In this document: one piece after another, positions 33,455-42,291 of the stretch
Numbering within the stretch: position 1 is the stretch's first letter
Layout of the letters: each line of letters opens with the position of its first letter
From: Silene latifolia
Lineage: Eukaryota; Streptophyta; Magnoliopsida; Caryophyllales; Caryophyllaceae
Direction: 5' to 3'
Assembly (NCBI RefSeq): GCF_048544455.1
Contig: NC_133538.1
Location: forward strand, 21,872,469-21,936,468
DNA: 64,000 bases
Notes under the pieces: model-generated
Database searches by the model: none
Seen by the model: only the letters and a program-made list of their open reading frames with translations
What the model was told of the DNA's origin: nothing
Made by a program: the position numbers and the translations under genes

Positions 33455-34369
33455 AGAAATTGATTATGACTGAGGCTCATTGCACTACCTATTTAGTATA
33501 ACCGGGGGTGTTAAGCTCTATAAGGACTGAAGAAGACGTTCTGGTGGCCCGGTATGAATAAAGAGATAGCGGAGTTTGTGACTAGGTGTTTGACTTGTCA
33601 AAGAGTCAAGGGGGAACAAAAGAGACCTGAAGATAAGATTCAGTCACTTCTGGTATCATAATGGAAATGGGAATCGATTTTTATTGATTTCATTGTGGGG
33701 TTACCAAGAACTCAACAGGGTAATAATATCATTGGGGTAGTTGTCGATCGTCTGTCAAAGTCAGCTCATTTTATTCCAATGAAAGATACTTGGAGTAAGA
33801 TTCAACTGGCTCTTGGGTACAAGATATGAATTGAGCAAGTACACTTGATTCGACAAAAGATGAAAGCAGCTGAAGATCGGTAAAAGAGTTATGCGGATTT
33901 GCATCGTAGGGATATTGAGTTTGAGGTGGGTGACAAGGTCCTTTAGAAAGTGTCACCTATGCGTGGCGTATGGAGGTTTGGTAAGAGAGTCATTTGAGTC
34001 AGAAATTCACAGGTCCATATAATATTTTGAATCGGGTAAGTGAAGTAGCTTATCGGCTAGCTTTGCCACCATCTCTTGATCGGCTGCATAATGTTTTCCA
34101 TTTGTCCACAACTTCGAAATTATGTGAGTGATCCATCTCATGTTCTTGAGGTGGCGAATATTGAGCTGGATGAAGCTCTCACTTATGCGGAGGTGCCAAA
34201 GGACATATTGGATCGTAAGGTGCGCAAGACAAGGAATGGTGAAACCGTCTTGCTCAAAGTGTTATGGTCTAATCACAATGTCGAAGAAGCTACATGGGAG
34301 CCGGAAGAGGCAATGAGGGAGCATTATCCACACCTTTTTGATCAGGTATGTTTGGTTATGGGGTCATAA
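33455..34369 (+). pseudogene. Tekay integrase with core deletion, and chromodomain
   Basis: Frames give WWPGMNKEIAEFV-RCLTCQRVKG (the Cys pair of the HHCC zinc site), [16 protein letters not shown] and [16 protein letters not shown], then jump near 33805-33825 to EQVHLIRQKMKAAEDR. The missing part is most of the DDE catalytic core. C-terminal signals follow (YADLHRRDIEFEVGDKV, DPSHVLEV), then a chromodomain at about 34200-34350 (ILDRKVRKTRNGE, LWSNHNVEEATWEPEEAMRE). The chromodomain identifies a chromovirus of the Tekay/Del group. Stops near 33497, 33559, 33658, 33828 and 33946 show it is dead. Confidence 0.85.
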
Positions 34370-34381
34370 CCTTTGTCTTTT

Positions 34382-34396
34382 GGGGGGGGGGGGGGG
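34382..34396 (+). repeat. Run of 15 G
   Basis: An uninterrupted poly-G of 15 bases lies just after the chromodomain frame in the 3' untranslated part. It may be slippage or a sequencing artefact. Confidence 0.9.
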
Positions 34397-34586
34397 TAGG
34401 AGATAATCGCATGTGTTTTAGGTAGGTTGATGTTGGTATGGTTGTGTGATCATAGTTTGGTTATGGTTGAGTACATGGTTATAGTCTTTTGACTCGGGTG
34501 TTCTTTTCGATTTGTATGGTTGGTATATTCGGTTATGCATAGTTATATCACATATAGTGTGAACCTCAGGGACGAAGTTGGCTTTT

Positions 34587-34599
34587 AAGGAGGGAAGAA
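34587..34599 (+). other. Polypurine tract before TK-d LTR
   Basis: AAGGAGGGAAGAA abuts the LTR start TGTAATACCCC. It is preceded by GGGACGAAGTTGGCTTTT, the usual Tekay 3' end block also seen at 27734. Confidence 0.85.
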
Positions 34600-35827
34600 T
34601 GTAATACCCCAGAATTTTGGTCACAATACACTCGGTCGAGTAGGCTTTACTCGACCAAGTGAGTCGTCAAATGTTTTAGACTGGCTACTGTTTTGGGTGC
34701 ACTCGGCCAAGTTGTGAGGAACTCGGTCGAGTAGGGCGTACTCGACTGAGTACCCGGTCTAACAAGTTATTTTCCGCAGTTTTGATTAGAATGATTAAGG
34801 AGTATATATTTATCATTTCCGTCGTCATTAACATTTCATAATAACTTTTACAACGTAATTCACTCCTTAATCACCCTAATCAACTACCAAGCGGTGATCT
34901 ATCATTTCGGTGTTCGGATTTCATAGTTCGCGTGCCTACCAGTTTGTAAGTTCTAGATTTCTACTCGTTTTGCGTTAAGTCAGTTGGCTATAAACCCTAA
35001 TTGGGTTGGTTCTTGAGAATGATTAGTAATGATGAATTATAGTTAGTAATTGCTTGATTATTATTGTTAGGTGGAGATTTCGTAGAAGAACAATTCTAGC
35101 CTTGTTGTTGGGATTGATTGCGGAATTGCAAATAAGGTAGGGTTTACTTACTCAGTCCTTTGTGCAATTGTTGTACATTTGATATGATGATTATTGGTTA
35201 CCTATTATGATAGTACTGCGGTGATGTTGGTTGTTATTGGTATTGATTGTGAGGCCATTGTCAGGAGATGGTCTTCACCCCTATGTTCGCTCCTTGTGGC
35301 TCCCGTCACAAGGGGGATGTGCACATTAGTGATCTGGGATCGCTTGTTACGATGAGCGGGACTTAGGTGGCAAGGCTGCGTTCTCCCATTGGTGGTGTGG
35401 GTAACCTGTTGCGATAGGTTACATGGCAGATTTGGCCTACGGCTTAGATATTGATACTTAGACGTTGGAGTTGTACAGTTACAGGATTGAGATTGGTTGG
35501 TTATTATTGTTGCTATTGCATGTTTTATTGTACAGTTTAGCTTGCATGAAGTTTTGGATGGGATGCTTGCGAGAGGATAATCTATTAGCTTCCGCCGAGT
35601 CTTTTAGATTCCGCTGAATCTTGCACATTTTTAGCCTTTCGGTTTATGGATGTATTTCTTTTTGGATTTAGTATTTTGGCTATGTATTTTTGATTAAACT
35701 ACTTTACTTTAAATATACGTTGTTTTATGGTCGATATGATATACCTTTCCTCAGGTAACCGAGATGGTAGCACTTCCGTTTACTAAGATAGGCCTTCGTA
35801 AGGGACTTTGGTAGATGGGGTGTTACA
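34600..35827 (+). mobile_element. TK-d LTR between 3'- and 5'-internal parts
   Basis: The 1228 bases run from TGTAATACCCC to GGGTGTTACA. They share with other Tekay-type LTRs the GGGGATGTGCACATTAG block near 35312 and AACCGAGATGGTAGCA near 35756. The LTR has a polypurine tract and pol 3' end on its left and a primer site plus gag on its right. It thus serves as 3' LTR to the left piece and 5' LTR to the right piece. It carries palindromes at 34630-34751 with GT/GC/AC centres. Confidence 0.9.
34630..34751. repeat. Palindrome array in TK-d LTR
   Basis: Copies start at 34630, 34649, 34701, 34721 and 34740 (spacings 19, 52, 20, 19). The centres are ACTCGGTCGAGT, ACTCGACCAAGT, ACTCGGCCAAGT, ACTCGGTCGAGT and ACTCGACTGAGT. 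A TATATATTTA segment follows at about 34803, roughly 50 bases after the array. Confidence 0.9.
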
Positions 35828-36606
35828 AAGTGTTATCCAAGCGACGATTTTGGACCTAAACTAATGAACATAAATGAACATAGGGTGTTTAAATAAAATG
35901 AACCCGGGTAGGAGTTATTTGGAGCTACCGCAAAGGTTTGGGAGACGTCCTAAACCCGCAAGATTACCCTCACAAATTCGAGCCGGTCACTACAGGGTGT
36001 GTCACAGGGATCGTTGTGTGTGTTTGCTTATATATATGCATGAATAAAATGGTTTTATATATGCTTTGGATTGGAAGTATTGTGATGTGGATTGGTTTGA
36101 GAAAGGTGTATAGTGAATAATGTGTTATAAGATGGTATAATATATGATTTCTATTTAAGTTTTGGCACTTTTGGTACGTAGAAACATGTGGATAGGTTGT
36201 TTGGTTGAGTATATACGTTGTTGGGAATGTGTTGGGAACCTTTTTAGCATGACCTGAATGAATGTGGCAGGGAACTTGATCGAGTAGACGGTACTCGACC
36301 GAGAATCCCTGATACTCGACCGAGTGATGGTACTTGTGATTTAACAGCAGCTACTGGAATTTGACCACTCGACCGAGTAGAGTAAGCACTCGACTGAGTG
36401 TGGCGTACTCGACGGAGTACATTTTATGTGATTTGTTGGCCAGCTATTGCAGTCTAAGAACTCGGCCGAGTAGTTAGTTTACTCCACCGAGTGGCTTGTA
36501 CTCAACCAAGTACCTCTGTGTACTCGACCGACTACCTCTTTGGTAGATGTGATTAATTTTGAGCTGTAGGATGTATTTAGGTTTGTCTTGGTTATTGAAG
36601 CTCAAA
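35828..36606 (+). mobile_element. TK-d 5' leader with degenerate primer site
   Basis: Position 35831 reads TGTTATCCAAGC in place of TGGTATCAGAGC. The leader to about 36010 is homologous to TK-b 23558-23730 (GGAGACGTCCTAAA, CCGGTCACTAC). A large palindrome array fills 36274-36533. Nothing coding is seen before the gag start. Confidence 0.85.
36274..36533. repeat. Internal array: three ~93-bp units of palindromes in TK-d leader
   Basis: Copies start at 36274, 36293, 36314 / 36367, 36388, 36407 / 36460, 36481, 36500, 36522. Corresponding copies in successive triplets are 93 to 95 bp apart. Spacing within triplets is 19-21 and between triplets 53. Centres vary (AT, AC, GC, CA). The array ends about 75 bases before gag ATG 36607. 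Confidence 0.92.
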
Positions 36607-37566
36607 ATGTCGCCAAAGAGATATGTTGCTTACATCAAGGCCTTTGAGATGAGCTTAGATGAGATTGTCCGAATGATTGAGCAACGGGAAGCACTCGCTG
36701 AAGCCCTAAATAATGTAGGGAAGGGAATGGAAGTGTTTATTGATGCATCCAAGGTAAGCACCACTTTTTCCCGCTTTAACCCTACCACCTATGAGGGCAC
36801 ATGCGAGCCCAAATTGTTCTACAACTAGCATTGAGAGATGGAATGTGTTTTAGAGGTTGTCAACTGTCCGAATGAAATGAAAGTGGAGCAGGTTGCGTTT
36901 AATCCGAGAGACAAAGTTGGGGTGTGGTGGCACCGCGAGAGGGAGGTTGCACGTGAGTATTCTAAGAGTTTGGGTGAGCCCGCGATTCCGTGGGTGGAGT
37001 TCAAGAAGGCAATGAGAAATCATTTTCTTCCAGAACATATTCGTAGCAAGTTGAGGGACGCGTTTAACACGTTTGCCATGACAGATAATATGACCATGGT
37101 TGAATACAATCACAAGTTTAATAAGTTATTTCGCTATGCAGAGGACATGAAGCTGAGTCAACTGAGTCTGGCTATCCGTTTCGAGAGAGGGTTGTTGTTG
37201 AAGATTATGGAGAAGCTACCTGCTGGGGTGATCTTGGACATAAAAGACGTTTATAAGAGGGCGGGACATGCTGAGAGATTAGTTAACAATGCCAAGGAGG
37301 CCAAGAAGTGAGAAAAGAAAGGCTCAGAATGAAGACTTGTAACCAGGCAAGCTTCAAGCGTGGTAACCACAACCAAGCTAGAGCTTATTTTGTTGGGTCT
37401 TGCTTTAGTGGAGGATCTCGTTTCGATGGAAGAGGTGGACGGAGTGCTAGTGACAACTCCACTTAAAAATGTTTCAACTGTGGCAGGATAGGCCACAAGC
37501 GATTTGATTGTAAGAGTGCAGGGGGTGGAGGGTTCTAGCGATCATATCAGGGGAACTATTCGCAGG
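36607..37566 (+). pseudogene. gag: Tekay gag (TK-d)
   Basis: The start is chosen at ATG 36607 (MSPKRYVAYIKAFEM). Gag landmarks are FEMSLDEIVRMIEQREALA, FNPTTYEGTCEPKLFYN, then MECVLEVVNCPNEMKVEQ, VGVWWHRERE, HFLPEHIRSKLRDAF, LFRYAEDMK and a zinc knuckle CFNCGRIGHKRFDC at about 37470-37515 (C-X2-C-X4-H-X4-C). Gag forms particles and binds RNA. Stops lie at 36826-36828 (TAG) and two codons later (TGA, CGA expected), after the KK near 37310, before the knuckle (TAA, shared with copy 48481-) and at 37536 (TAG). It is not functional. Confidence 0.85.
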
Positions 37567-37580
37567 ATCCAAGTTAAAGT

Positions 37581-38468
37581 ATGACGAGTAACAGGCTTGC
37601 TGGTTCATGGAAATGTCGGGGCGGTCAGAACAACAACAATGGTAGCTATAACCGCAACAATGGTGGATCTTACCAGCGCTCGAACAATAATGCGAACCAG
37701 AATTTGGTAGCCAAGCCTACTACATCAGCAAGTACGGTGCAAAGAGGAGGTCCAAAGAATAGTGGTAAACTAGTTATGATGGGTAAACAGGCAGTAGAGG
37801 AGGATTCGCAAGTCGTCACTGGTACTTTTCTTGTTAACCATAAACCAACTTTTGTTCTGTTTTATTCCGGGGCAACCCATTCGTTTTTGTCTAGAGGTCA
37901 TGCTCTAACAATGGGTTTATGGGAGTTTGAGTTGGTAAAGGATAATGTGTTTATACCATCAGGGGAGTCGGTGTCATGCCGAAAGTTGTAAAAAGGGGTG
38001 CCTATGGTGATTCGGCAAGTAGACCTACCGGTTAACTTACTCGAGTTTCCTTAGGATGGGTTTGATGTCATTGTTGGGATGGATTGGTTGGGTAAGTATG
38101 ACGCTAAGATAAACTGTTGTCAGAAAAAGGTGTCTTTAAAGGGTCCTAAGGGAATTAGAGTGTCATATCGGGTGTTTGTGGTGAAACCCAAGGTTAAGAT
38201 GATAGCAGCTATTACTCTAAAGTCATATTTGAGGAAGGGATGTCATATAGTCCTTTTCCATGTGAGGGATACTTCCATGGAGGAGCCATCAGCAGCAGAG
38301 ATACCAGTTGTGGGTGAGTTCAAAGATGTCTTTCCGGAGGAGATACTTGGGTTACCTCCTATAAGGGGCATTGACTTCAGTTTAGAGCATAAACCAGGGA
38401 CGCGATCTATATCTAAGGCCCCGTACTGTCAAGGACCAAAGGAGCTAAAAGATTTTAAGAAACAGTAG
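37581..38468 (+). pseudogene. Tekay protease and N-terminal pol (TK-d)
   Basis: An Asn/Gly-rich linker is followed by VVTGTFLVNHKPTFVLF and the protease active-site region YSGATHSF at about 37863. Retropepsins need Asp in the D-S/T-G triad; here the codon is TAT (Tyr) instead of GAT. Further on are MDWLGKYDAKINC, FPEEILGLPPIRGIDFSLE, PGTRSISKAPY and [21 protein letters not shown], leading into RT. Stops lie at 37989 (TAA), near 38054 and at 38466 (TAG). Confidence 0.85.
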
Positions 38469-38661
38469 AACGAGTTTTTAGATAAGGGGTACATCAGACC
38501 TACTGTATCATCTTGGGGTTCGCCAGATTTGTTTTTGAAGAGGCAGGACGGTATTATGAGGTTATACATCAACTACAGAGAGCTAAATCATTTTACCGTG
38601 ATGAATAGGTATCCTTTGCCGAGGATTGATGATCTGTTTGACCAGTTGTGTGATGACGGGG
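38469..38661 (+). pseudogene. Tekay reverse transcriptase, N-terminal piece (TK-d)
   Basis: The frame continues with the [19 protein letters not shown] and [10 protein letters not shown] segments of the RT fingers and reaches GVFSKI at 38670. There the LINE insertion cuts it; it resumes at about 40209. RT would copy element RNA into DNA. Confidence 0.8.
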
Positions 38662-38674
38662 TGTTTTCAAAGAT
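38662..38674 (+). repeat. Left target-site duplication of the LINE
   Basis: TGTTTTCAAAGAT, repeated with one mismatch as TGTTTTCAAACAT at 40196-40208. The uninterrupted site appears at 49767-49779 in the second copy (TGTTTTCAACGAT). Confidence 0.85.
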
Positions 38675-40195
38675 TTTTTGGTGAAAATGTAAGTATTATT
38701 AAGCACCACCCAAATGGGTATCACCAATTACAACCTATTCATATTCCTTACATAATTAATTAGGCGTAAACATCTAATACACCATTCATAACAATCCTCT
38801 TTGCCTACACCATGTAATATCCTCCTGTTTGATCCCTTCCTTAGTACAATGTAGAAGCTTCAAATGACAGCCCTGCCTGACTGTTCGAATAATTTCTCCA
38901 AGATGAATAACATAATGATTGACCCTACTAGTGTTTCTGGCATACCAAATATGATACTGAGTAGCTACCATCAATGCACTTAACAGTTTTCTGATGAAAC
39001 CCGAATATTTCCTCAGTTTAAGCATTCCCCCAGGGCTAGGACTCCCAGACATTCTGATCTGCAACCAGTTAAACAACCTATCATAACAATGCCTGCTATA
39101 GATACACATAGCAAATAGATGGTCATGATTCTCTTGTTGCACAACACACATGAAGCAAGTACCCTGAGTTGCAATCCCCATTTTGGTCAATCTATCCAAG
39201 GTGAGTAACCTGTTCTGTTGAATAACCCAAGAGTTAAAACAATGGCTAGTAGTATTTAATCTGTTCCAGACCACATGGTACCAACTAACCCTGCTATTCT
39301 GATCTTGAATGAGCCAATTATATCCATCCTTGATGTTATATTCTCCATCTTTCCCCAACCATTTATCATCAACATAAGCATCTCTAAATCTTGTCTTGAC
39401 TTCACACACTTTCCTCCAAGCCCAAGAACTTGAATTACTAGGACTATATTCCTTCCAATGTTTGCCTTTTATATAAATTTTATCAATCCATAAAATCCAT
39501 AGGTGATCCTTTTTGCTGACAATCAACCAGACCAGTTTGCCCACTGCAGCTATATTCCAAACTTTGCTGTCTATCACTCCCAGTCCTCCTGTTTTCTTAC
39601 TCCTACAGACAGTTTTCCAAGACACCAGAGGAGCTTTTGAGTAGTCATTTTTACCTTCCCATAAAAAATTTCTGCAAAGTGCTTGGATTTTGTCCATCAC
39701 ACCAGCAGGTAGGATAAAGATTTGAGCCCAGTAATTATGGAGGGTAGCATGCACAGATTTTACTAAGGTTAGCCTTCCAGAATAAGAAATTCTCCGTTTA
39801 TTCCATCCCCTAATTCTAGTAATCATCTTCTCCACTAGACTGTTATAGTCAACCTTGGATAGTCTCTTATGAGAGATATTGACACCCAGATATTTAAAGG
39901 GAAGAGATCCCTTCTTGAAACCAATATTCATTAGTATATCCCTCTCCACATCAACTGATATGCCATTAAAGATGATGTCAGATTTCTCATTGCTAATCTG
40001 TAGTCCAGAAGCCTTTGTGAAGCTAGAGAACACTTCAATGATAGTGAAGACAAAAGCAATGTTACCTTTACAGAATAACAAAAGGTCATCTGCAAACATT
40101 ACATGGGTCAGTTTGAGGCTTCTGCACAGGGAGTGGTAAGTAAATCTAGGGTCAGTGCATACTTCTTTTAGTAGCCTGCTCAGATTTTGCTAATT
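38675..40195 (-). mobile_element. 5'-truncated LINE (L1-type), minus strand
   Basis: The element ends, on the minus strand, in a short A run (TTTTTT at 38674-38679 on the plus strand) followed by the target duplication. It begins abruptly at about 40195 inside the RT gene, i.e. it is 5' truncated. The 13-bp duplications differ at one base. It inserted into the TK-d RT. The second copy of this RT at 49800 lacks it, so it came after the duplication. Confidence 0.9.
38786..40188 (-). CDS. LINE ORF2 C-terminal part: reverse transcriptase and zf-RVT (5' truncated, uninterrupted)
   Basis: The frame is open from the truncation point through to a stop, at least 465 codons; the first Met is at 40099. 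The RT catalytic box reads FADDLLLF, preceded by SLKLTHVM. The thumb region has LPFKYLGVNISHKRL, RIRGWNKRRISYSGRLTLVKS, NYWAQIFILP and FLWEG. The zf-RVT region has WNRLNTTSHCFNSWVIQQ, RLLTLDRLTKMGI and CFMC...H-H-F-C. In an intact LINE this enzyme performs target-primed reverse transcription. The endonuclease and the RT fingers are absent, so the copy is inactive despite its open frame. Lack of stops points to a recent insertion. Confidence 0.9.
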
Positions 40196-40208
40196 TGTTT
40201 TCAAACAT

Positions 40209-41015
40209 TTATCTCATATCGGGTTACCACTAGTTGAGGATTACGGATGAAGATATTCCTAAGCCAGCTTTTCGGTCGACGTATGGCCCTTATGAGTATG
40301 TGGTGATGCCTTTTGGGTTGAGAAATGCGCCAGCAGTGTTTATAGATCTTAAGAACCGGGTCTTCAGTCCGTTTTTGGATAGATTCCTGGTGGTCTTCAT
40401 TGATGATATTTTAATCTATTCCAAGACTAAGGAAGAGCATGAGGAGCATTTGAGGTTGGTATTGCAAATGTTGCGAGACAACCAGCTATCTGCTAAGTTA
40501 TTCAAATGTGAGTTCTGGTTGGAGAAGGTGGCCTTTTTGGGCCATGTGATTTCAAAGGATGGTGTAGCTATGGATCCGAGTAAGATAGAGGCGGTGTTAA
40601 ATTGTGAAGCACCAAAGAATGTTGTCGAAGTTCGGAGTTTCTTGGGTTTGGCTGGATATTACAAGAGGTTCGTGAAAGAGTTTTCCAAGATTGTTAGCCC
40701 GATGGCAGCTCTGATGAGGAAATAGACCAGATTTCGATGGGATGAGAGTTGTGAGACGGCGTTCCAAACCTTAATAGAACGTTTGACTATAGCTCGTGTC
40801 CTAGCTCTGCCAGAGGGGAATGAGAACTTCAAATTTTATACTGATGCTTCGAAGAATGAATTTGGGTGTGTCTTGATGCAAAATGGGAAAGTCATTGCCT
40901 ATGCTTTGAGGCAATTGAAGTCGTATGAAGAGAACTATCCTACTCATGATTTTGAGTTTGGTGCAGTTGTATTTGCTCTGATGGATTGGAAGCTTTATCT
41001 ATACGGGGCTGAAGC
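40209..41015 (+). pseudogene. Tekay reverse transcriptase and RNase H, C-terminal piece (TK-d)
   Basis: After the LINE, RT resumes: a TAG at 40231 (CAG in the other copy), then [34 protein letters not shown], the catalytic box [12 protein letters not shown] at about 40390-40425, [20 protein letters not shown] and [17 protein letters not shown] at 40723 (CAG in the copy) is followed by RNase H ([53 protein letters not shown]). It is cut at 41015 by the CP2 LTR. The FIDD box keeps both Asp residues. Confidence 0.9.
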
Positions 41016-42291
41016 TGCTAGACCCCTAATTAGACTCTTCTAATTAGTGACAAAAATTACTTTAATTTTAGTCTTAAAAGATCTAGTTACATGCAAGCTG
41101 AAAAGATCGCCTAAAAAGACGAATGGTAGAAATTTCTTACATTGTTTTAGGCAAAATATGGGCACAACAAACGGACACCTTCCTTGTGTTGTTCTTGAGC
41201 TTAAAAAAAATGGATGATCCTCCATCACCAAATTTGCATAGTAGAAAATTTCCTCTTGGTTGCACCCAAGACTAGCCCAAATATTCCTAATATTACTAAC
41301 TAGGTAGTATTAGAATTGTATATATATTACGTAATATTATTACTTTAATAATATTAGATGATGTATAATATATTTGTGATTTTGTTTGATGATGATCTTG
41401 ATCAACTATTTATCAAGAATGGAGGGAGGAGATGTAGAAAATAAAATGGTGTTTCTCTTCTCATACTTTTATGGGTCTTTATTTTTTTCTAAAAATTCTC
41501 CCCCTTTATGTGTGTAAATGTGGGGTATTTGTATAGGCAAATGAAATGTAAACAAATGAACTTGTTTCTTAGTGGATGTGCCACATGTTACAACTTGTCT
41601 CATACAAGTGCCCACCCACATGTAAATTTTGGTCCATTCCGATTTTCGACATTTGTCCCACAAATGCTTATAAGACTTATATTTAACTATCTCATATAAT
41701 TAAATATTAATTTAATTAATTATTTAAAACTTAAATAATGCTAATTAAATAGTAATGTACACTTAACTATTAAGTGATATCTTACCATTTTATAAATATG
41801 AAATGGATCTTAAAATAATTAATTAGTTAATTTTACAAGCTCTTGTAAATATTATTAACCAATTACTTCTGCCTCACAACATACACACATAACGTAATAA
41901 TTTAGTTAATTAACTATTAATTACTAAATTCTGTGTATTTATTAATCAATTATCATATAGCTGAATAATAAATTACTTTGGCCCGAGTTCGTAAGTCGTC
42001 ATCAAACAATAAATTAACTTGACTTAATAAAAGTCAATATATACAAGAAACTAATTATATTATATCTTATATAAATAATTAGTCTATCCATTTGGGCATC
42101 ATCCTATAGGTGTGACCTAAAGGAATCAGCCGATCACCGCTGTCACACGACAGTAATGTCAAATTCTAGTCAGCCAATCATTACCGATTAACGTTGACTA
42201 GCTGACAAATATATATAATATAAACACCTGATTTTCCTTATACTTGATTTAGTATGTAAACTCATTATTGTGAAGGACACTCACTCCAACA
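41016..42291 (-). mobile_element. CP2 3' LTR (copia-type, minus strand)
   Basis: The 1276 bases run from TGCTAGACCCCTAATTAG to ACTCCAACA, followed by ATCTCCCACTTGTC (PPT complement). It is similar in plan to the CP1 LTR: near the right end it has GGTGTGACCTAAAGG / CAGTAATGTCAAATTC, the counterparts of 10693-10745. It truncates Tekay RNase H at YLYGAE. The same LTR start in the same host position recurs at 50584. Confidence 0.9.
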
